DNA of 64,000 bases from Polyangium sp. 6x1 (GTDB taxonomy: Bacteria; Myxococcota_A; Polyangia; Polyangiales; Polyangiaceae). The notes under the pieces were generated by a model. It searched no databases. It was not told where the DNA came from and was given only the letters and a program-made list of their open reading frames with translations. The DNA is taken from positions 124,001 to 188,000 of the forward strand of contig NZ_JARZHH010000010.1 of NCBI RefSeq assembly GCF_029946515.1, written 5' to 3'. Shown in pieces: positions 42,567-52,915 of the stretch. Every line of letters begins with the position of its first letter. Position 1 is the first letter of the stretch. The position numbers were made by a program, and so were the translations under genes.

Positions 42567-43748
42567 ATGGACCTGTCCTTCACCCCCGAACAGATCGCCT
42601 TCCGCGAGGAGGTCCGCGCGTGGATCCGGGAGGCCATGCCCCCGCAGATCCGCGACAAAGCGGCCGCCGACGCGCATTTCGAGCATGACGAGATCATGGC
42701 GTGGCACCGGATCCTCCACGCGAAGGGCTGGGTCGCGCCCCATTGGCCCGCGGAATGGGGCGGCGCCGGGCTCGACGTCACGCGCCGCTTCATCCTGACC
42801 GAGGAGCTCGAGCTCGCCGGCGCGCCGGCGCTCTCGCCGTTCGGCCTCATGATGGTCGGCCCGCTCATTCTCCAGTTCGGCACCGACGCCCAGCGAAAGC
42901 GCTTCTTGCCGAAGATCCTCGCGGGCGAGGAGGTCTGGTGCCAGGGCTACTCCGAGCCGAACGCCGGCAGCGACCTCGCCTCGCTCAAGCTCTCGGCCGA
43001 GCCCGACGGCAAGGGCAATTACGTGCTCAATGGGCAGAAGACCTGGACGACGTACGCGCAGTATGCCGACTGGATCTTCGTGCTCGCGCGGACCGACAAG
43101 ACCGCGAAGAAGCAATCGGGCATCAGCTTTTTCCTCGTCGACATGAAGACGCCCGGCGTCACGGCGCGGCCCACGCTCACGATCGCCGGTACGCCCGCGT
43201 TTTGCGATACGTTCTTCGAGAACGTCACGGTTCCCGCGGAAAACCTCGTCGGCCCGCTGCACGGCGGCTGGACGCTGGCGAAGGCGCTGCTCGGCCACGA
43301 GCGCACGTACATCGCGGCCGTGGGTTTGTCGACGCGCACCTTGCGACGCGTGAAGCGCATCGCGGCGGGGACGAAGGAGCGGGGCGTGCCCCTCCTCGAC
43401 GTGCCGGCGTGGCGCGCGCGGATCGCGCGCATGGAGATCGAGCTCTGGGCGCTCAAGATGGCGAATTACCGGGCGATCGCCTCGGCCGAGCTCGGCCACG
43501 CCCCGGGGCCCGAGTCGAGCATCTTGAAGATCCGCGGCAGCGAGATCATGCAGCAGATGTACGAGCTCGCGATGGACGTGATGGGGCACGATTCGCTCTC
43601 CTGGCACAACGAGCCGGGCACGGTCCCCGCGATCGAGGACGCGGTCCCCCCGCAGTTCAATTACGCGCGCGCCGCCAGCATTTACGGTGGCAGCAACGAG
43701 ATCCAGAAGAACGTCATCGCCAAAGCCATCCTCGGCCTGCCGAGCTGA
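42567..43748 (+). CDS. Acyl-CoA dehydrogenase, pair 1 first subunit
   Basis: The 393-residue protein has the full acyl-CoA dehydrogenase fold. The FAD/substrate segment is WCQGYSEPNAGSDLASL near 125 and the closing motif is IYGGSNEIQKNVIAKAILG. It lacks the Glu of medium-chain enzymes in that motif (YGG in place of YEG). It is followed 12 nt later by a second, dissimilar dehydrogenase gene. This large/small pairing is the arrangement of the actinobacterial heterotetrameric enzymes FadE28-FadE29 and FadE26-FadE27, which act on bulky steroid side chains. A GGAG site precedes the ATG. The substrate is unknown. Confidence 0.9.
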   Translation: MDLSFTPEQIAFREEVRAWIREAMPPQIRDKAAADAHFEHDEIMAWHRILHAKGWVAPHWPAEWGGAGLDVTRRFILTEELELAGAPALSPFGLMMVGPLILQFGTDAQRKRFLPKILAGEEVWCQGYSEPNAGSDLASLKLSAEPDGKGNYVLNGQKTWTTYAQYADWIFVLARTDKTAKKQSGISFFLVDMKTPGVTARPTLTIAGTPAFCDTFFENVTVPAENLVGPLHGGWTLAKALLGHERTYIAAVGLSTRTLRRVKRIAAGTKERGVPLLDVPAWRARIARMEIELWALKMANYRAIASAELGHAPGPESSILKIRGSEIMQQMYELAMDVMGHDSLSWHNEPGTVPAIEDAVPPQFNYARAASIYGGSNEIQKNVIAKAILGLPS

Positions 43749-43760
43749 CGGGGACTCGCC

Positions 43761-44900
43761 ATGAATTTCGACCTCACGCCGGACCAGAAGCTGCTCGAAA
43801 GCACCGCGGCCTCCTTCGTCAAGAAGGAATCCCCCGTCTCGCGATTCCGTGCCCTCCGGGAAGACCCGGTCGGCTGGAGCAAATCCCTCTGGAAGACGAT
43901 GGCCGAGCTTGGATGGATCGGCCTCGCCTTCCCCGAATCCGCGGGCGGCCTCGGCGGCTCGTTCGTGGATGTTGCGATCCTGCTCGAACAATTCGGCGCG
44001 GGCCTTTTGCCCGAGCCCTACGTCCCGTCCGTGCTCGCCGCGGGCACGGCCATTCTGCGCGCGGGCAGCGCCGAGCAACACGAGGCCTACCTCGCGCCGC
44101 TCATCGCCGGGGACACGAGCCTCGCCCTCGCCTGGGCCGAGCGCGGCGGTCGTTATGATCCGACCTGGGTCGAGACGACGGCCACGAAAAAGGGCGACGA
44201 ATACGTGCTCCAGGGCGAGAAGATTTTCGTCCAGAATGGCCACGCCGCGGACGTGATCGTCGTCTCGGCCCGCACCGCGGGCACGCCGGGCGATACCGAC
44301 GGCATCTCGCTCTTCGTCCTGCCGCGGGACACCGAGGGCCTGCGGATCACGCCCGTGAACACGATGGACGGGCACAAGGCCGCGATGATCACGCTCGCCG
44401 GCGCGGTCGTCCCGGGCGCGAATCGGCTCGGGCCCGAGGGCGCGGCGGCGCCCGTGCTCGACGAGATCATGGATCTCGGCGCGGCGGCGGCGTGCGCGGA
44501 GGGGCTCGGCGTCATGCGCGCCTCGCTCGCGATGACCGTCGACTACCTGAAGACGCGCGAGCAATTCGGCGTGAAGATCGGCACGTTCCAGGCCTTGCAG
44601 CACCGCGCCGTCGACATGTTCATCCGCGCCGAGCTCGCGAAGGGCACCTCGATCCTCGCGAGCGTCAAGGTCTCCGATCCCGACCCGGCCGAGCGCCGCT
44701 TCGCCGTCAGCGCGGCCAAGGTCGAGCTCGCGATTTGCGGGCGTTACGTCTCGCAGCAATCCATCCAGCTTCACGGCGGAATCGGCATCACGGACGAGCA
44801 TGATATCGGCTTGTATTTCAAGCGCATGCACGTCCTGAACGCCCTCTTCGGCGACGAGGAGCACCACCTCGCCCGATTCGCAGCGCAGCCCGCGTTCTGA
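43761..44900 (+). CDS. Acyl-CoA dehydrogenase, pair 1 second subunit
   Basis: The 379-residue protein has the dehydrogenase fold but a different closing motif, IQLHGGIGITDEHDIGLYFKRM near 330-351, the signature of the second subunit in heteromeric pairs. The usual SEPxxGSD segment is replaced by AERGGRYDPTWVETTA, so FAD binding may be shared across the interface with its partner. It is probably co-translated with the gene 12 nt upstream. An inverted repeat lies in the 119-bp gap that follows. Confidence 0.88.
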   Translation: MNFDLTPDQKLLESTAASFVKKESPVSRFRALREDPVGWSKSLWKTMAELGWIGLAFPESAGGLGGSFVDVAILLEQFGAGLLPEPYVPSVLAAGTAILRAGSAEQHEAYLAPLIAGDTSLALAWAERGGRYDPTWVETTATKKGDEYVLQGEKIFVQNGHAADVIVVSARTAGTPGDTDGISLFVLPRDTEGLRITPVNTMDGHKAAMITLAGAVVPGANRLGPEGAAAPVLDEIMDLGAAAACAEGLGVMRASLAMTVDYLKTREQFGVKIGTFQALQHRAVDMFIRAELAKGTSILASVKVSDPDPAERRFAVSAAKVELAICGRYVSQQSIQLHGGIGITDEHDIGLYFKRMHVLNALFGDEEHHLARFAAQPAF

Positions 44901-44967
44901 CGTCCCTCCGCCCGCGCCCCGGCGCGCGTCGAGCACACCCCTTTCACCGAATTCAGGAATGGCCCGA

Positions 44968-44994
44968 GATACGCGCGTGTTCAGGACGCGTATC
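44968..44994. promoter_or_regulatory. Inverted repeat before the STAS regulator gene
   Basis: GATACGCG (44968-44975) and CGCGTATC (44987-44994) form a perfect 8-bp inverted repeat with an 11-bp centre, 25 bp upstream of the regulator start. No T run follows, so an operator is more likely than a terminator. Confidence 0.4.
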
Positions 44995-45019
44995 GTGGCG
45001 CATTCACCGGGGGGTGATC

Positions 45020-46174
45020 ATGACGGACGTTCTTTTCTCGGGGGGCCAAGTCCCTGATCTACAGAACCGTGCTTCCATTGTCGCCTGCGACGTCGGCGGC
45101 GTGTCCTTGTCCTTCGATATGCAGAAAGGGATGGTGTCATGTGGCGGCCATCCATCTGTGATCATGTGGACCGGGACGACCGTCGCCGGCCTCATGCTCG
45201 GCCTTTCCCGCATGGTGGGCGTCGAGCGATTCAACCTCGCGCTCCAGAGTGGCGGGCGTGACAGCGTCGACGGAGACTGGGGACACATCTCCACGTTCCC
45301 CACGTTCGAGGAGGGGTTTGCCTCCCTCGCGCTCATCGCGGCGGCGGCGGGCTGGGGGCTCTGGGAGGTCGTCTCGCTCGATCGCGACACCGAGGTAGGC
45401 CGATTCCGCTGCAAGAACGGCTGGGAGGCCACGTACCAGCGCACGCTCTCGGTGTGCTGGGGCTCGGGCATGATGGGCGGCAAATTCGCCGGGTTCTGCG
45501 CGCGCCTCTTCGGCAAGAATTGCTGGGCGCAGCAGGTCCTGTTCCAGGCCCGGGGCGACGAGGCCGACGAGTTCATCGTGCGCCCGTCGGATCGCACCGT
45601 GGAGGGGGATCTCGAGCGGCTCCTCGCCGCGGACGCGGCCACACGGGCGGATCTCGCGGTCGCGCTCGAGCGGTTGCGCCAGGAGGTCGAGGAGCGCCGC
45701 GCGACCGAGGACGCGCTCCGCCGCACCGAAAAAGAGAATGCTTTCCTGATCGACCAGCAAGCGAGGACGATCGCGGCGCTCTCGACCCCGATCATGCAGG
45801 TATGGGAGGGCATCTTGACGTTGCCCATCGTCGGTCAGGTGAGCGGGGCGCGCGCGACGACCATCATGCAGGCGCTCCTCCAGGAGATCGTCCAGCGCGG
45901 CGCGCATTATGCGATCCTCGATCTGACGGGCGTCGACGCGCTCGACGCCGAGACGGCCGACCACCTCCTGCGCATCGTGCGCGCCGCGGAGCTGCTCGGG
46001 GCGCGCGCGATCGTCAGCGGCATCCAGCCCAAGGTCGCGCAGACCATCGTGCAGCTCGGCGTCGATCTCGCGGGGCTCACGACGGTCGCGGACCTCGAAG
46101 AGGGCCTGAAGACCGCGCTCCGTTCGATGGGCGTGCGCGCGCCCGCGCCGGGCCTGTCCCCTTCGCAGCGGTAA
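45020..46174 (+). CDS. RsbR-type regulator with V4R-like sensor, coiled coil and STAS domain
   Basis: The 384-residue product has three parts. The N-terminal 200 residues end in a V4R-like segment (CWGSGMMGGKFAGFCARLFGKN then VLFQARGDEADEFIV), a fold that binds small hydrophobic ligands. A coiled coil follows (about 200-255, with ALERLRQEVEERRATEDALRR). The last 120 residues are a STAS domain of RsbR type: LPIVGQVSGARATTIMQALLQ, ILDLTGVDALDAETADHLL and GIQPKVAQTIVQLGVDL. The Thr in DLTGV is the position phosphorylated in B. subtilis RsbR (Thr171). A GTG at 45014 is an alternative start. It lies between two dehydrogenase pairs and starts the second unit. Confidence 0.85.
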   Translation: MTDVLFSGGQVPDLQNRASIVACDVGGVSLSFDMQKGMVSCGGHPSVIMWTGTTVAGLMLGLSRMVGVERFNLALQSGGRDSVDGDWGHISTFPTFEEGFASLALIAAAAGWGLWEVVSLDRDTEVGRFRCKNGWEATYQRTLSVCWGSGMMGGKFAGFCARLFGKNCWAQQVLFQARGDEADEFIVRPSDRTVEGDLERLLAADAATRADLAVALERLRQEVEERRATEDALRRTEKENAFLIDQQARTIAALSTPIMQVWEGILTLPIVGQVSGARATTIMQALLQEIVQRGAHYAILDLTGVDALDAETADHLLRIVRAAELLGARAIVSGIQPKVAQTIVQLGVDLAGLTTVADLEEGLKTALRSMGVRAPAPGLSPSQR

Positions 46175-46199
46175 AACCTCGTGGTAACATGCGTTTCGC

Positions 46200-47414
46200 A
46201 TGGACCCGACCCGAGACACCGCCGAGACGCGTGACCTGCGCGAGCGGGCGCGCGCGTTTTTTCATGACAACCGCCCCTCCGATCCGGGCTTCAAGCTCCC
46301 GCAGACGTTCCTGGAGGTCGAGTCCGAGGAGCAATTCCTCTGGCTCAGGGCCTGGCAAAAGCAGGTCTATGGCGCGGGGCTTCTCGGCGTCGAGTGGCCC
46401 GTGGCGTATGGCGGAAAGGGAATGCCGTCCGGGTCGCAGCGCGTCGTGGCCGAGGAGATGGCGCGCGCCGGCGTCCCGTTCCTCGTGAACCGCATCGGCC
46501 TCGACTGGGCGGGCCCGACGATCCTCGCCGTCGGCACGGAGGAGCAGAAGCAAAGGTACCTGCGGAACATCCTCTCCTGCGACGAGGTGTGGTGCCAGGG
46601 CTTCAGCGAGCCCGGCGCCGGCAGCGACCTCGCGAGTCTGCGGACGAGCGCCGTCCGGAGCGGCGACCATTACGTCGTCAATGGCCACAAGGTCTGGACG
46701 ACGCAGGCGCTCTGGGCCGATTTCATGATCCTGCTCGCGCGCACGGACCCGAGCGCGCCGAAGCACGCGGGGATCAGCTATTTCTTGTTCCCGATGAAAT
46801 CGAAGGGCGTTTCGGTGCGGCCGCTCGTGAAGATGACGGGCGAGGGCGGCTTCAACCAGGTGCTCTTCGAGGACGTCGAGGTCCCGGCCTCGTGTTTGCT
46901 CGCCGGGGAAGGGGACGGATGGCGCCTCGCGGTCATGACGCTCGCATTCGAGCGCGGCGCGTCCGAGGGGAGCGCGACCGGCGGGTCGCTCGCGGCGGGC
47001 GGCGAGGTCGCGCGGCTCGTCGCGCTGGCGAAAAAGGTATCGCGTGACGGAAGGCCGGCGAGCGAGGACGCCGTGATGCGGGATCGTATCGCGGAGCTCG
47101 CCATCGAGGAGGAGGCGCTCCTCGCGTCGGCGCTTCGGGCGCGGGTCCCCGGGCTCGTCGAGGAGCGCCCGCTCGCGCTGCCGTTCCTGGGCAAACTCGT
47201 GGCGACCGAGTTCGGGCAGAAGGCCGCGGCGGTCGGGCAGGAGCTCGAAGGGCCGCTCGCGCAATATGCGTTCGGCGCCGAGCGCGCGGCGGACGGGGGC
47301 CATTTCCAGCGGGCCTACATGAATAGCTTCGGCTTCACCATCGGCGGCGGGACGAGCGAGATTCAACGCAACCTGGTGGGCGAGCGGATCCTCGGCCTGC
47401 CGAAGAGCACCTGA
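46200..47414 (+). CDS. Acyl-CoA dehydrogenase, pair 2 first subunit
   Basis: The 404-residue protein has WCQGFSEPGAGSDLASL near 135 and closes with FTIGGGTSEIQRNLVGERILGLP. It is the same subunit type as the gene at 42567 but clearly diverged, and carries an extra segment near 255-285 (GGSLAAGGEVARLV). It starts 25 nt after the STAS regulator and is followed 11 nt later by its partner. The role in beta-oxidation of a bulky or branched acyl-CoA is inferred from the pairing. Confidence 0.9.
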   Translation: MDPTRDTAETRDLRERARAFFHDNRPSDPGFKLPQTFLEVESEEQFLWLRAWQKQVYGAGLLGVEWPVAYGGKGMPSGSQRVVAEEMARAGVPFLVNRIGLDWAGPTILAVGTEEQKQRYLRNILSCDEVWCQGFSEPGAGSDLASLRTSAVRSGDHYVVNGHKVWTTQALWADFMILLARTDPSAPKHAGISYFLFPMKSKGVSVRPLVKMTGEGGFNQVLFEDVEVPASCLLAGEGDGWRLAVMTLAFERGASEGSATGGSLAAGGEVARLVALAKKVSRDGRPASEDAVMRDRIAELAIEEEALLASALRARVPGLVEERPLALPFLGKLVATEFGQKAAAVGQELEGPLAQYAFGAERAADGGHFQRAYMNSFGFTIGGGTSEIQRNLVGERILGLPKST

Positions 47415-47425
47415 GGAGAGGGACC

Positions 47426-48571
<1,146 letters not shown>

Positions 48572-48580
48572 GAGGCGCGT

Positions 48581-49906
48581 TTGTCCGAGGACGGCTTTCA
48601 ATTGCCGAAGACGCGCGTTCTTTTTTCCACGGTGGAGCGCCGGCGAAGGCGCGCCCGTGCCGTCGTGCGCGTCGCGCTCGCCGCTGCGGTCGTCGGCGGC
48701 ACGTTCGTCGCTGCGAGCGGCTTTCCCTTCGTCGCGAGCTTGATCGCCGCGGGCATTGCGGCGATCGTTGCCGGGGATCCGGAGACGCGTCGGGGCACTT
48801 TGTCTCGCGGCTCGATTTCGATCGACGCGCAGCGCGTCGTGGTGCGCGCCGAGCCCTCGGATGAGCGGTCGTTTCCAATCGAAGACGTCGCCGAGGGCTG
48901 GCTGGAGGCGCCGGGCCGCGCGACGCTGCGCCTGCGCGATGGGACGGATATCGTCGTCGACGTGCCGGACGACGAGGTCGGCCATCGGCTCCTCGTGGCC
49001 GCGGGCGTCGAGGCCCGCGCGCGTGCGATGCGCGTGGGCCTCGCCAGCGCGGCGCAGCGCGCACCCTGGGGCGAGATCTGCGGGGTGACCGGCCTGCTCT
49101 CTCTCACGCCGATCGCCGTGGTGCTCGCGTCCATGGTGCTCGTCACATCGGCGCGGGAATTCCACCGATGGCGAGAGACGCCGGTGTTTCTTCTTGGCAT
49201 GCTGTTCTCGTCGGTCGCGCTTTTCGCGCTCGCCGCCGCGCTCTTCCGTTTCATGCGCGGCCGCCAGGTCGTCATCGGCACGGACAGCATCGTCTTTCAA
49301 GGCTTCTTTGGCCAGAGGCACGTCCCTTATGCCGAAATCGAGAACGTGCAACGGCATGAGTATGGCGTCTTGCTCGGGCTGCGACGCGGGAAAACCCTGT
49401 TGCTCCCGGTGCGCGCCGATGTCCGGGGCCCCCTGCCGCTCACGCCGCCCCCCGCGGTCGCGCGCGCGTCGGACATCCTCGAGATCGACGAAAACCTCAT
49501 CCGTCGCGAGATCCTCTTCCGGCGTCTCGAAGAGGCCAGCCGCGCGCGTGGGCTCAGTAGCGCCGTGCGGCTCGATCTCGAAAAGCTCGATCAGCGCGAA
49601 AGACGGTTCTCGGTGTGGCTCGACGAAATGCGACGCCTGCTCGTGGAGCGCGGCGGCTATCGCGAGAGCCGCATCGTGCCCGAGGATCTCGCGGTGGTCG
49701 TGGAGGACCCCGGCGCCTCGCCCGAGCGCCGCATCGGCGCCGCGATCGCGCTCTCGCAATCGAACGACGAGGGCACGAAGCGGCGCATCCGGATCGCCGT
49801 CGAGGCGTGCGCAGACCTGGAGCTTCGCGCGGCGCTGGAAGAGGCGGCGCACGGAGAGATCCTCCAGGCGCGCGTGGAAAAACTCCGGCAGCGCTTCCGC
49901 GATTGA
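48581..49906 (+). CDS. Membrane protein of unknown function (TTG start)
   Basis: The 441-residue product starts at a TTG with GGAGG 7 nt upstream. It has two pairs of membrane helices (about 27-45 with 48-65, and 166-188 with 200-224). Between and after them are two similar beta-rich domains resembling bacterial PH domains: GTLSRGSISIDAQRVVVRAE...FPIEDVAEGW and QVVIGTDSIVFQGFFGQRHVPYAEIENV. The C-terminal 140 residues are helical and charged. The double helix-pair plus PH-like plan suggests an internal duplication. Its link to lipid metabolism rests only on position after the dehydrogenases. Confidence 0.65.
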   Translation: MSEDGFQLPKTRVLFSTVERRRRRARAVVRVALAAAVVGGTFVAASGFPFVASLIAAGIAAIVAGDPETRRGTLSRGSISIDAQRVVVRAEPSDERSFPIEDVAEGWLEAPGRATLRLRDGTDIVVDVPDDEVGHRLLVAAGVEARARAMRVGLASAAQRAPWGEICGVTGLLSLTPIAVVLASMVLVTSAREFHRWRETPVFLLGMLFSSVALFALAAALFRFMRGRQVVIGTDSIVFQGFFGQRHVPYAEIENVQRHEYGVLLGLRRGKTLLLPVRADVRGPLPLTPPPAVARASDILEIDENLIRREILFRRLEEASRARGLSSAVRLDLEKLDQRERRFSVWLDEMRRLLVERGGYRESRIVPEDLAVVVEDPGASPERRIGAAIALSQSNDEGTKRRIRIAVEACADLELRAALEEAAHGEILQARVEKLRQRFRD

Positions 49907-49962
49907 AGCCGCTCGAAGCCGTCCGCCTTCTTTTCCGGCATGCACGCTGCTAAAGACGTCCC

Positions 49963-50466
49963 ATGACCCTCTCTCTTCCCGTCCAGGTTCGTCTCGCGAA
50001 ACGCGAGGACGTGGCCGCGCTCGGTCGTATGGGCGCAGCGCTCGTCCGGTACCATCATTCGGTCGATCCGCTCCGGTTTTTCCTCGTGGGCGACGAGCGA
50101 GGATACGGGGCCTTTCTCGCGAGTGAGATCGGCCGGCAGGGCTCGGTCGTGCTCGTGGCCGAGGCGCGCGGCGAGGACGGCGCGGCGCGGGTGATCGGGT
50201 ATGCCTGGGGTCGCCTCGAAGGCCGCGACTGGACCCTCTTGCTCGACGCTTGCGGCGCCCTGCACGACCTTTACGTGGAGCCGGAGGCGCGGAGGCTCGG
50301 CGCGGGGCGCGCGCTTTGCGAGGCGATGATCGAGAGCCTGTCTTCGCTCGGCGCGCCGCGCGTCGTGCTCTCGACCGCTTCGAAGAACGAAGCGGCGCAG
50401 AGGCTTTTTGCGTCGCTCGGGTTTCGCGCGACGATGATCGAGATGACGCGGGAGAAATCGTCTTGA
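49963..50466 (+). CDS. GNAT family N-acetyltransferase
   Basis: The 167-residue protein shows the acetyl-CoA pyrophosphate loop LHDLYVEPEARRLGAGRALCEAMIE (about 97-121), the key motif A, and the final ASKNEAAQRLFASLGFRAT motif B. It is a single-domain enzyme that acetylates an amine. The substrate is unknown. It stands alone between two unrelated genes. Confidence 0.9.
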   Translation: MTLSLPVQVRLAKREDVAALGRMGAALVRYHHSVDPLRFFLVGDERGYGAFLASEIGRQGSVVLVAEARGEDGAARVIGYAWGRLEGRDWTLLLDACGALHDLYVEPEARRLGAGRALCEAMIESLSSLGAPRVVLSTASKNEAAQRLFASLGFRATMIEMTREKSS

Positions 50467-50523
50467 TGAACCGCCGCGCCCCGAGGCCGGGAGGAGGGAG
50501 CCCCGGGGCGCGGCGGAAAGATC

Positions 50524-52722
50524 TCAGAAGCCGCAGGAGCCGTAGGGCTGGGCCGGCTGGGGCAGGGCGACGGAGGAGACGAGCGTCTCGGGGCTGTTCA
50601 CGTCGCTCGCGGTCACGCCGCCGTACGAGATCGCGTAGACGTAATCGTCGATGAACACGCCGCGGCGAACGTCGACGCCGTAGTAACCACCGCAGTAGCC
50701 GTACGGATCGGCCTGGAAGAAGCTCGTGTGGTCAATCGAGCCGCGCTTCACGATGCCGCCGTCGAGCGTCACGTCGAACAGCTCGAGCGAGCTCTTCATC
50801 TCGCCCGTGTTCGGGTTCCAGCCGCTGAAGGGGAACGCGAGCAGGTTCTTCGGGCCATACCAGTTGAACGCCTTGTGGTTGTAGAGCGCCTCGGAATAAC
50901 CCGACTCTGCGCCCGAGAACGTGTACTTGTGCATCAGCGCCGGCGCCGTCGGATCCGTCACGTCGAAGACCTGCAGCGCGAGGCCGATGATCGCGCCGTC
51001 ATTCGTGGCGTCCTGGCCGATCGTGAGCAGGTGGTTGTCGTCGATCGGGTGCATGTATTCGCTGAAGCCCGGGATCTTGAGCTCGGCGAGGACGGCCGGG
51101 GCCGCGGGCGTCGAGAGGTCGATCACGAAGAGCGGGTCGACCTGGCGGAACGTCACGACATAGCCGCGGTCGCCGATGAACCGCGTCGAATAGATCTGCT
51201 CGCCGGCGGCGAGGCCCGTGACGGCGCCGACCTGCACGAGCTCGCCCTGGTTCTCGCCGAGGACGTAGACGTCATTCGAGGTCGTCCAGTCCGTCTGCGA
51301 GGCGAGCTGGCGCGTCGTCGCAATGCGGAGCAGGCCGTCCTTCTCGTCGAGCGAGAACTGGTTTTTCACATGGCCGGGGACCGCGCCCGTCGCGACGTAG
51401 GCCGGCAGCGCCGGGTTCGCCGCGAGGTCGAACTTGTGCACGAACGTCTCGGTGGTATCGACCGCCTCGACGGGCAGGTTCCAGTTGAGCGACGGGTCCT
51501 TCCAGGAGCGCGCCGCGAGGTAGAGCGAATCCGCGTTCGAATACACGGTGTCCACGGCGCCGACGATGCTCGTCTCGACGAGGGGCGCGTGGAGGTCGTC
51601 GAGGGCGAACGACTCGACCTGCACGAGGCCGTACGACGTCGAGCCCTCGGTCGGCACGTAATACGAGCCGCAGGTCGGCGCGATGAGCGACACGGCGCCA
51701 TTGCTCTTCTCGAAGCGGTAGGGGAGCCAGTCTTCGAGCGTCGAGCCGAAAATCGCGAGCGCGTTCTTGAAGCGGAGGTCCTCGAACGCCGTCGTCCACT
51801 CCTCGACCGTCTGCGGGCTCGAGTCGCCGAGATCGGGGTAATAGCTCAGCGCGGGGCCGTGCTGGCCGCCGGAGAGCACCGAGCGCACGTGCTTGCCCAC
51901 GCGGCGCGACGAGGCGTAGTTGCCCTCGAAATAGAGCTCCTTCTGCACGCCTGTCGTCTGCCCGGCGTCGAGGCCGAGGACCGTGATCTTCGTGAGCGGC
52001 GCATAGTACGGGTTGTAATACCCGTCGTACGCCACGCCGCCGCCATAATAGTCGTAATAGGGGTTCCGCGGCTCGACGCCCGCGTCCTTGTAGAGCTGCG
52101 TGCCGTCGACCTGCGAGTAGATGACGAGCTGGTCGTCGGTCACGAACATCTCGATCGGGTTGCCCTCGACCTCCGTGGTCGCGCCGATTGCCAGATCCGA
52201 GGCGGGGAAGGAGTTCAGGATCTGGAGGCTCTGGCCGTGGAGCAGGTAGATGTAATTGCCGTCCGTCTTGAGGATGTCGGCCTCGTCGACGCCCGCGACC
52301 TGCGTGTTCGTTTCAGAATGCTCGGGCGCGTCCGGCCCGTTATCGCTGCCGCCCGACGAGCCGCCCGAGCCCGAGCTGCCGCCCGATCCGCTCGGGTCGC
52401 CGGGGACGGGGGAGGGAGGGACCTCGCCGCCAGAGCCCACCGAACCGCCGCCGTCTTCCCAGCCGTAATCGGGGTACCCCCAGTATCCGCCGTTGGCCTC
52501 GATCTCGGCGATGATCGCGTCGATTTGCGCGTTCATCTTCGCGACCGCGTCCTGCTTCAACATCTGCTCGAGATCGGAGCAGCTCTGGGCCTGCTGCAGC
52601 GTGCCGCGCGCTTCGCCGGTCTCCGGCGTGCGAACCTCGGTCGTACCGCTGCAGCCATAACCGGCCGCCGTGAGAGGGAGGAGCGAAGCGAAGAGCCACC
52701 AAGCGGAGCGAGCGTGTTTCAT
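50524..52722 (-). CDS. Large beta-propeller domain lipoprotein
   Basis: The 732-residue product has a lipoprotein signal (lipobox AGYGC, Cys24) and a Gly/Ser/Pro linker near 90-140. The hallmark TNTQVAGVDEADILKTDG opens the beta-propeller family (PF09826-type) known from archaea, Bacillus and myxobacteria. The C-terminal two thirds are propeller blades such as FVIDLSTPAAPAVLAELKIPGFSEYMHPID. A Tyr-rich insert (NPYYDYYGGGVAYDGYYNPYY) is unusual. The second of two adjacent ATGs (52722) fits the GGGAGG site better than the first. Function is unknown; surface binding or biofilm roles are guesses. It is divergent from gloB. Confidence 0.8.
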   Translation of the reverse strand: MKHARSAWWLFASLLPLTAAGYGCSGTTEVRTPETGEARGTLQQAQSCSDLEQMLKQDAVAKMNAQIDAIIAEIEANGGYWGYPDYGWEDGGGSVGSGGEVPPSPVPGDPSGSGGSSGSGGSSGGSDNGPDAPEHSETNTQVAGVDEADILKTDGNYIYLLHGQSLQILNSFPASDLAIGATTEVEGNPIEMFVTDDQLVIYSQVDGTQLYKDAGVEPRNPYYDYYGGGVAYDGYYNPYYAPLTKITVLGLDAGQTTGVQKELYFEGNYASSRRVGKHVRSVLSGGQHGPALSYYPDLGDSSPQTVEEWTTAFEDLRFKNALAIFGSTLEDWLPYRFEKSNGAVSLIAPTCGSYYVPTEGSTSYGLVQVESFALDDLHAPLVETSIVGAVDTVYSNADSLYLAARSWKDPSLNWNLPVEAVDTTETFVHKFDLAANPALPAYVATGAVPGHVKNQFSLDEKDGLLRIATTRQLASQTDWTTSNDVYVLGENQGELVQVGAVTGLAAGEQIYSTRFIGDRGYVVTFRQVDPLFVIDLSTPAAPAVLAELKIPGFSEYMHPIDDNHLLTIGQDATNDGAIIGLALQVFDVTDPTAPALMHKYTFSGAESGYSEALYNHKAFNWYGPKNLLAFPFSGWNPNTGEMKSSLELFDVTLDGGIVKRGSIDHTSFFQADPYGYCGGYYGVDVRRGVFIDDYVYAISYGGVTASDVNSPETLVSSVALPQPAQPYGSCGF

Positions 52723-52915
52723 CATGCCCTCCCATTGAGCAAGCGCCGGGCCACCGGGCGCTCGACCCCCGCCCCACGAATTTCCACGTGAAATGGGGTC
52801 GTGGCCGGGTGCCGAAGTGTGCCATCGCGGCGCCGACGCCAGGAGGCGCCCGAGGAGGGGCTGGCACAGGCGGCTCCTCTTGAGGAGCGACGGCGGGCGA
52901 AGTAGGGTGGGCCGC

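Noticed and set aside
41484-44936. A 1150-codon open frame on the minus strand
   Set aside because: It is antisense to a lipoprotein and two acyl-CoA dehydrogenases with clear motifs. Long antisense frames are expected at this GC content.
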